A stretch of DNA of 64,000 nt from contig NC_092357.1 in the NCBI RefSeq assembly GCF_963676685.1, positions 62,933,797 through 62,997,796 of the forward strand, written 5' to 3'. Shown here one piece after another: positions 60,395-64,000 of the stretch. The position numbers and the translations under genes were made by a program. Source of the stretch: Mytilus edulis (Eukaryota > Mollusca > Bivalvia > Mytilida > Mytilidae). The notes under the pieces were generated by a model that was not told the DNA's origin, did not search any database, and saw nothing but the letters and a program-made list of their open reading frames with translations. How positions within the stretch are numbered: position 1 is the first letter of the stretch; each line of letters starts with the position of its first letter.

Positions 60395-63300
60395 TCAATT
60401 TTTAAGATATGACAACTGCTTCCAACTTTGTATGCATCGGAAAAACACGCCAAATTTGTCGATACGATTGAAAGCTTTTGCTAAGACAGACAACGGTTGC
60501 TGTAATTTACTCCAACTTTTAAGGATTTCTCTGGTTTGATAAATCAATCTGGTTTTATGCTGATATACAATATCTTGCAATTCTACACCACTCAATCCAA
60601 GTTCTAGTCCAAGCAGAAGATTATCATTACCAATGTTGTTTGACAAATTTTCAAGTAAGAATTCATCTAGAGGAAATGCCAACACTTCTTCAGTTAAACC
60701 TGTCAATAGCGAAATAATCATTTAAAATTATCAGTAAAAGTTTCTGTACCATAAAAAGTATATATAGAATAATTGCATATTTTTGATACTGACAAGATGA
60801 CAAAAAAATATCAAGCGATCCCACAGTTTCGAAGTTATACAATGCCATTATTCTTTGTATCGGCAATTTGTTTAACCCGTTATTGTGTAAAGATATAAGA
60901 AGATATGGTATGAGTTATAATTTATACAAGTAAACCATTATGGGCCAAAGTACGGTCTTCATAATGTAGAACTGTCTCAAACCGATCAGCAAGCTATAAA
61001 GGGCTGTAAAAAATGCTAGTATAAAAACAATTAAGCGGGAAAACGGTCTAATATATATAAAAAACGAGAAACACGTATGCCCCACATCGACAAACGACAA
61101 CTACTGTACATCAGATTCCTGACAGGTGCACACAATCTTGAGGTTTTAATGGTACCAAACCTTCATCCTTATTTTATTTTGAACAATAGTGTAACATCAC
61201 AACATAGAAACACTCACTGTAAAATATCAATTGAAATGGATAACTCAAACAAAAAACAAATTAACACAAGTGGATATACACTGAACGAAAAAATCTGATC
61301 TATGATACAATGTCAATACAAATCAATGGGATGAATGATTACAGAAACAGTATTATACCGTTGTAAAATGTGAAACAATTTCAGAAACACAAGAATAACC
61401 TTGAACAAAATCTGTCATTTACAATACTATTATATACAGGTGAATGAAAATAATTTTGTTCTTAGGTATACAGTGTGTTTTGGTTTCTTTTTGGTTGAAA
61501 ATATGTATCAAAATAAAATAGGATCTCTCTTTTGATACTGTTGACTATAAAGGTCGGGAATTATTTACGACATAATTCATAGTTATGCACTTTTAAAGGT
61601 CTGTCTGAGATAGAAATAAGACGAAATAGTTGAAATAATGACGACTAGAGGATACTTTAAACATTAACAATCATTTGACAATATGTTCGAGTCGTTAATT
61701 CTTCTGTGAGTAAGTGCTTTAAAAAAGGGACAAAAGATACCGGAGGGACAGGCAAACTCATAGATAAGATAAACTGACAACACAATCATGACAATGGCGA
61801 AAAATAAGAAGACACACAGACAAATAATATTACAGAGGACAAAACATAGAACACGAAAGACTAAGCTAAACGAACCGCACCACAAACTTGGATTGATCTC
61901 AGATGCTCCGGCAGGGTAAGCAGATCCTGCTTCACATGCGTCACCTTTCGTGTTGCTTATGTTATGACAAACCCGATAAAAAGTCAAAAACGGTAGGCCA
62001 CAATCGTGAAAAGGGAAAGGTATTATAGTTACGACATAAGGAACATATCCTATATCATCTGTGAACGGTTATTCCATAACGGTCAACCAACTCGTGATGG
62101 CGTCCGTAAAAGTTACGAAGGGATGATTTAAACCTCGCCATTTGGAACTCTTGGTTAAAAAGCTTCCTAGTGAGCAGCAATCCTCTATCAAGGAAATTAT
62201 GATAGGAAATACAAGCCCGGGAATATTGTATCAATTGGGAGATATATACTCGGTATTTAACCATAGAAAGACAAGGCGCCGTGTTGAAGGCTGTACATTG
62301 ACCTATAATGGTTTAATTTTTAAATTGTTATTTGGATGGAGATTTGTCTCATTGGCACTCACACCACATCTTCCTATATCTACTTTATGAGAATTTACAT
62401 TCATCAATGTGATACTTTATGATGATAGACACACATCATTTTAATTATACTCACCACCAAAATTAATTTCTAGTTCTTTAAAAACCTGCAAAAAAGTTTT
62501 CAGATAAAGTATTGAACCTAACCACCATAGGTTAATTACAATTGAAGGTGATACAGTTTTAATAAGGGTAGTAGGCAAGTTTTCACTGGGTTTTTAATAA
62601 CATATAAATGCATTTTTTCTATACTCTATATGGTTAAGTGAAATATTTCTGCATTCTGGGTTATGGGGCATTTGTTAACGTTCGATATCACTGATTTCTA
62701 CCGCAAATACATCCCCATTGTCTAAATGCGTAGACTTGATAATGAACCACATTTTCCCTTATATTTACTATCCATTAAGTAGTTTTAAGCTTTTCTGGGA
62801 TAATCTACGTATGTGTTGTCATTAGGATTAAACAGACATTTTGTTTCCTGAAATGAGTAGTTTCATCTTTTGTCATCATGTTGCCAGTATCCATGTAAGC
62901 CGTAACATGCTAAATAATTTGTTTTATTATTGTTGATGACAGTACAAAAAAGGACTGTTATTAACTTTCATTTTTTTAGTAACCTTTTTCCATTTGAAAA
63001 TAACCGCAATTTTTTAATGTTTTAAAAGCGACATAATAATAGAACTTTATAAGGGTAGTTGGTTTTTTAATTCAACTTTCATGTTTAATGAAAGATTCAA
63101 ATGATAATAATATTGTAAAGCACTGGAAATAATACCAAGAAAAATCTGTCACACATTGCATGGTTATCGTTTGAATATTACTTATTTATCATTTATATTC
63201 TTCATTATGCTAGCAAGTGTAAACATATTACATCAAATACACCTTTGCAAACCTTTGAACTAATTTTTCAGTGATGTTAACAGTAGAGTTATCAAAAAGT

Positions 63301-63761
63301 GTCATTTTACCTCCAACTTTTAATGGTAATGTCATTTACAACTTTACAAATATATGGACTGTCCTTCATCTTCTGCTTAAAAAGTCAAAATTATAATGTT
63401 CGTGTTGTCTACAAAATGGCTATGTACATGTATATTGAGCTCTATTTTGTATCAAACTTACTTTACACAATATGTGAGGATCTTCCTTTACATGAATCAA
63501 TGCATGTTTAAGATCACCAAAAGTTGCCTCTTTTACTTTCTGTGTCCATTCCCACAACGCAAAGAATTTCAGATGACCATTATACCGATGTTCATTGCTT
63601 AGCAAACCATCCCATTTATGAGTCGGCATATCAAGGTGATGAAACAGCTCTTTAACTACATCTAAGTTCAAACCATAAACAAGACGTCCAATTTGTTGAT
63701 CTGTGGGACACTGTTTCAGTTCATCTGCTACCAAACCTAAAACAAGCTTTGACTTTGACAT
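60395..63761 (-). CDS. Tandem death-domain protein (three exons, 211 aa)
   Basis: Exons on the minus strand: 63761-63462 (300 nt, donor GTAAGT), 62485-62455 (31 nt, acceptor TTTTTTGCAG, donor GTGAGT) and 60699-60395 (acceptor ATTGACAG, ends at a stop). Phases 0 and 1 match exactly, which rescues the 31-nt exon (VFKELEINFG). The ATG is directly preceded by an in-frame TAA. Residues ~15-105 and ~112-195 each look like a death domain: helix patterns with buried Leu/Trp, KWDGLL...LWEWTQ..EATFGDLKHAL in the first and LELGLSGVELQDI...ILKSWSK...LAKAFNRI in the second. There is no signal peptide, membrane segment or kinase part, so it would be a small cytoplasmic adaptor for receptor or apoptosis signalling (inference). 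FADD-like or other death-fold assignment of the first domain is open. Confidence 0.75.
60893..61220 (-). repeat. Rep-D-related long copy
   Basis: AAGATATGGTATGAGTTATA, AACCATTATGGGCCAAAGTA, AACAATAGTGTAACATCACA, in the order seen at 43520-43870. It lies in intron 2 of the death-domain gene. Confidence 0.65.
61690..62262 (-). mobile_element. RT-B retroelement, reverse transcriptase tail plus 3' end
   Basis: On the minus strand, YISQLIQYSRACISYHNFLD and LRNFYGRHHELVDRYGI are followed by the RT-B 3' sequence (AACACGAAAGGTGACGC-type start, GCCATTGTCATGATTGTG). Same arrangement as 23776-24440. It lies in intron 2 of the death-domain gene, in the same orientation as the gene. Confidence 0.7.
62486..63461 (-). 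other. Intron 1 of the death-domain gene
   Basis: AT-rich, no repeat recognised. Short frames at 63299-63602 on the other strand overlap the exon and are shadows. Confidence 0.6.
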
Positions 63762-64000
63762 TTAGACATACGAATCGTGTGCAAAATAATTGGTTGCGTT
63801 AATATTATTAACATTATGAAGGTGTGATATGAAAATATTGAAAACAGAAAACATCCCATATTTTTTATTAATATTTGCTATCTCTGTTTGACTTTTTTGG
63901 ACTTTCTGAAAATTCATTCTTTGAAATCGCGAACAAGCTTACGTTTTTTATAATGTGATGATGATGAAAGTTTTTAATTTGTAAAGCTACTCCTGCAGGA

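Overview
The window reads as about 64 kb of nuclear DNA from a bivalve mollusc, most likely a mussel (Mytilus type). It is AT-rich, has small exons separated by kilobase introns with GT-AG borders, is crowded with short dispersed repeats I recognise as typical of mussel DNA, and its recognisable genes (C-type lectins, a death-domain protein, a YWTD-propeller protein) are the kind that are expanded in bivalves. Species is an inference; no prokaryotic, organellar or viral gene organisation is visible.

Layout. (1) 1-4.5 kb, + strand: last exons of a YWTD/LDLR-class-B-like beta-propeller protein whose 5' part lies outside the window. (2) 6.1-9.5 kb: retroelement fragments, including a decayed reverse transcriptase on the minus strand. 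(3) 9.3-15.8 kb: left arm of a large inverted duplication carrying a complete four-exon secreted C-type lectin gene (lectin A, minus strand, 208 aa). (4) 16-37 kb: accessory DNA with a foldback palindrome, a decayed LINE, two copies of an unnamed ~0.7 kb element, several inverted retroelement fragments, a 925 bp terminal-inverted-repeat element built from 11-bp-phased ACGGA units, a degenerate satellite and a pair of tRNA-derived SINEs. (5) 37.8-38.7 kb: an orphan, stop-containing first exon of a third lectin (lectin C), whose splice donor runs straight into a 31-bp minisatellite in which most units carry a GGTAAGT donor-like motif. (6) 44.1-50.6 kb: right arm of the inverted duplication with lectin B (plus strand, 207 aa, same exon phases as A). 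(7) 50.6-60 kb: mostly non-coding, with one truncated LINE tail. (8) 60.4-63.8 kb, minus strand: a three-exon gene for a 211-aa protein that looks like two death domains in tandem.

How it fits together. The clearest biology is a small lectin cluster: two intact genes lie 28 kb apart as mirror images and are transcribed away from each other, with a broken third member between them. By eye, A and B differ by about 1% in exons 2-3, about 3% in nearby introns, but about 8-10% in exons 1 and 4. The exon 4 differences concentrate in the loops that normally bind calcium and sugar. This suggests gene conversion of the interior, selection on the binding face, or both. The death-domain gene would be an intracellular signalling adaptor; nothing in the sequence shows it is functionally tied to the lectins.

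Limits: no alignment or database search was run. Percent differences and repeat families were judged by reading. Splice sites were chosen by GT-AG rule, phase and paralogue agreement.
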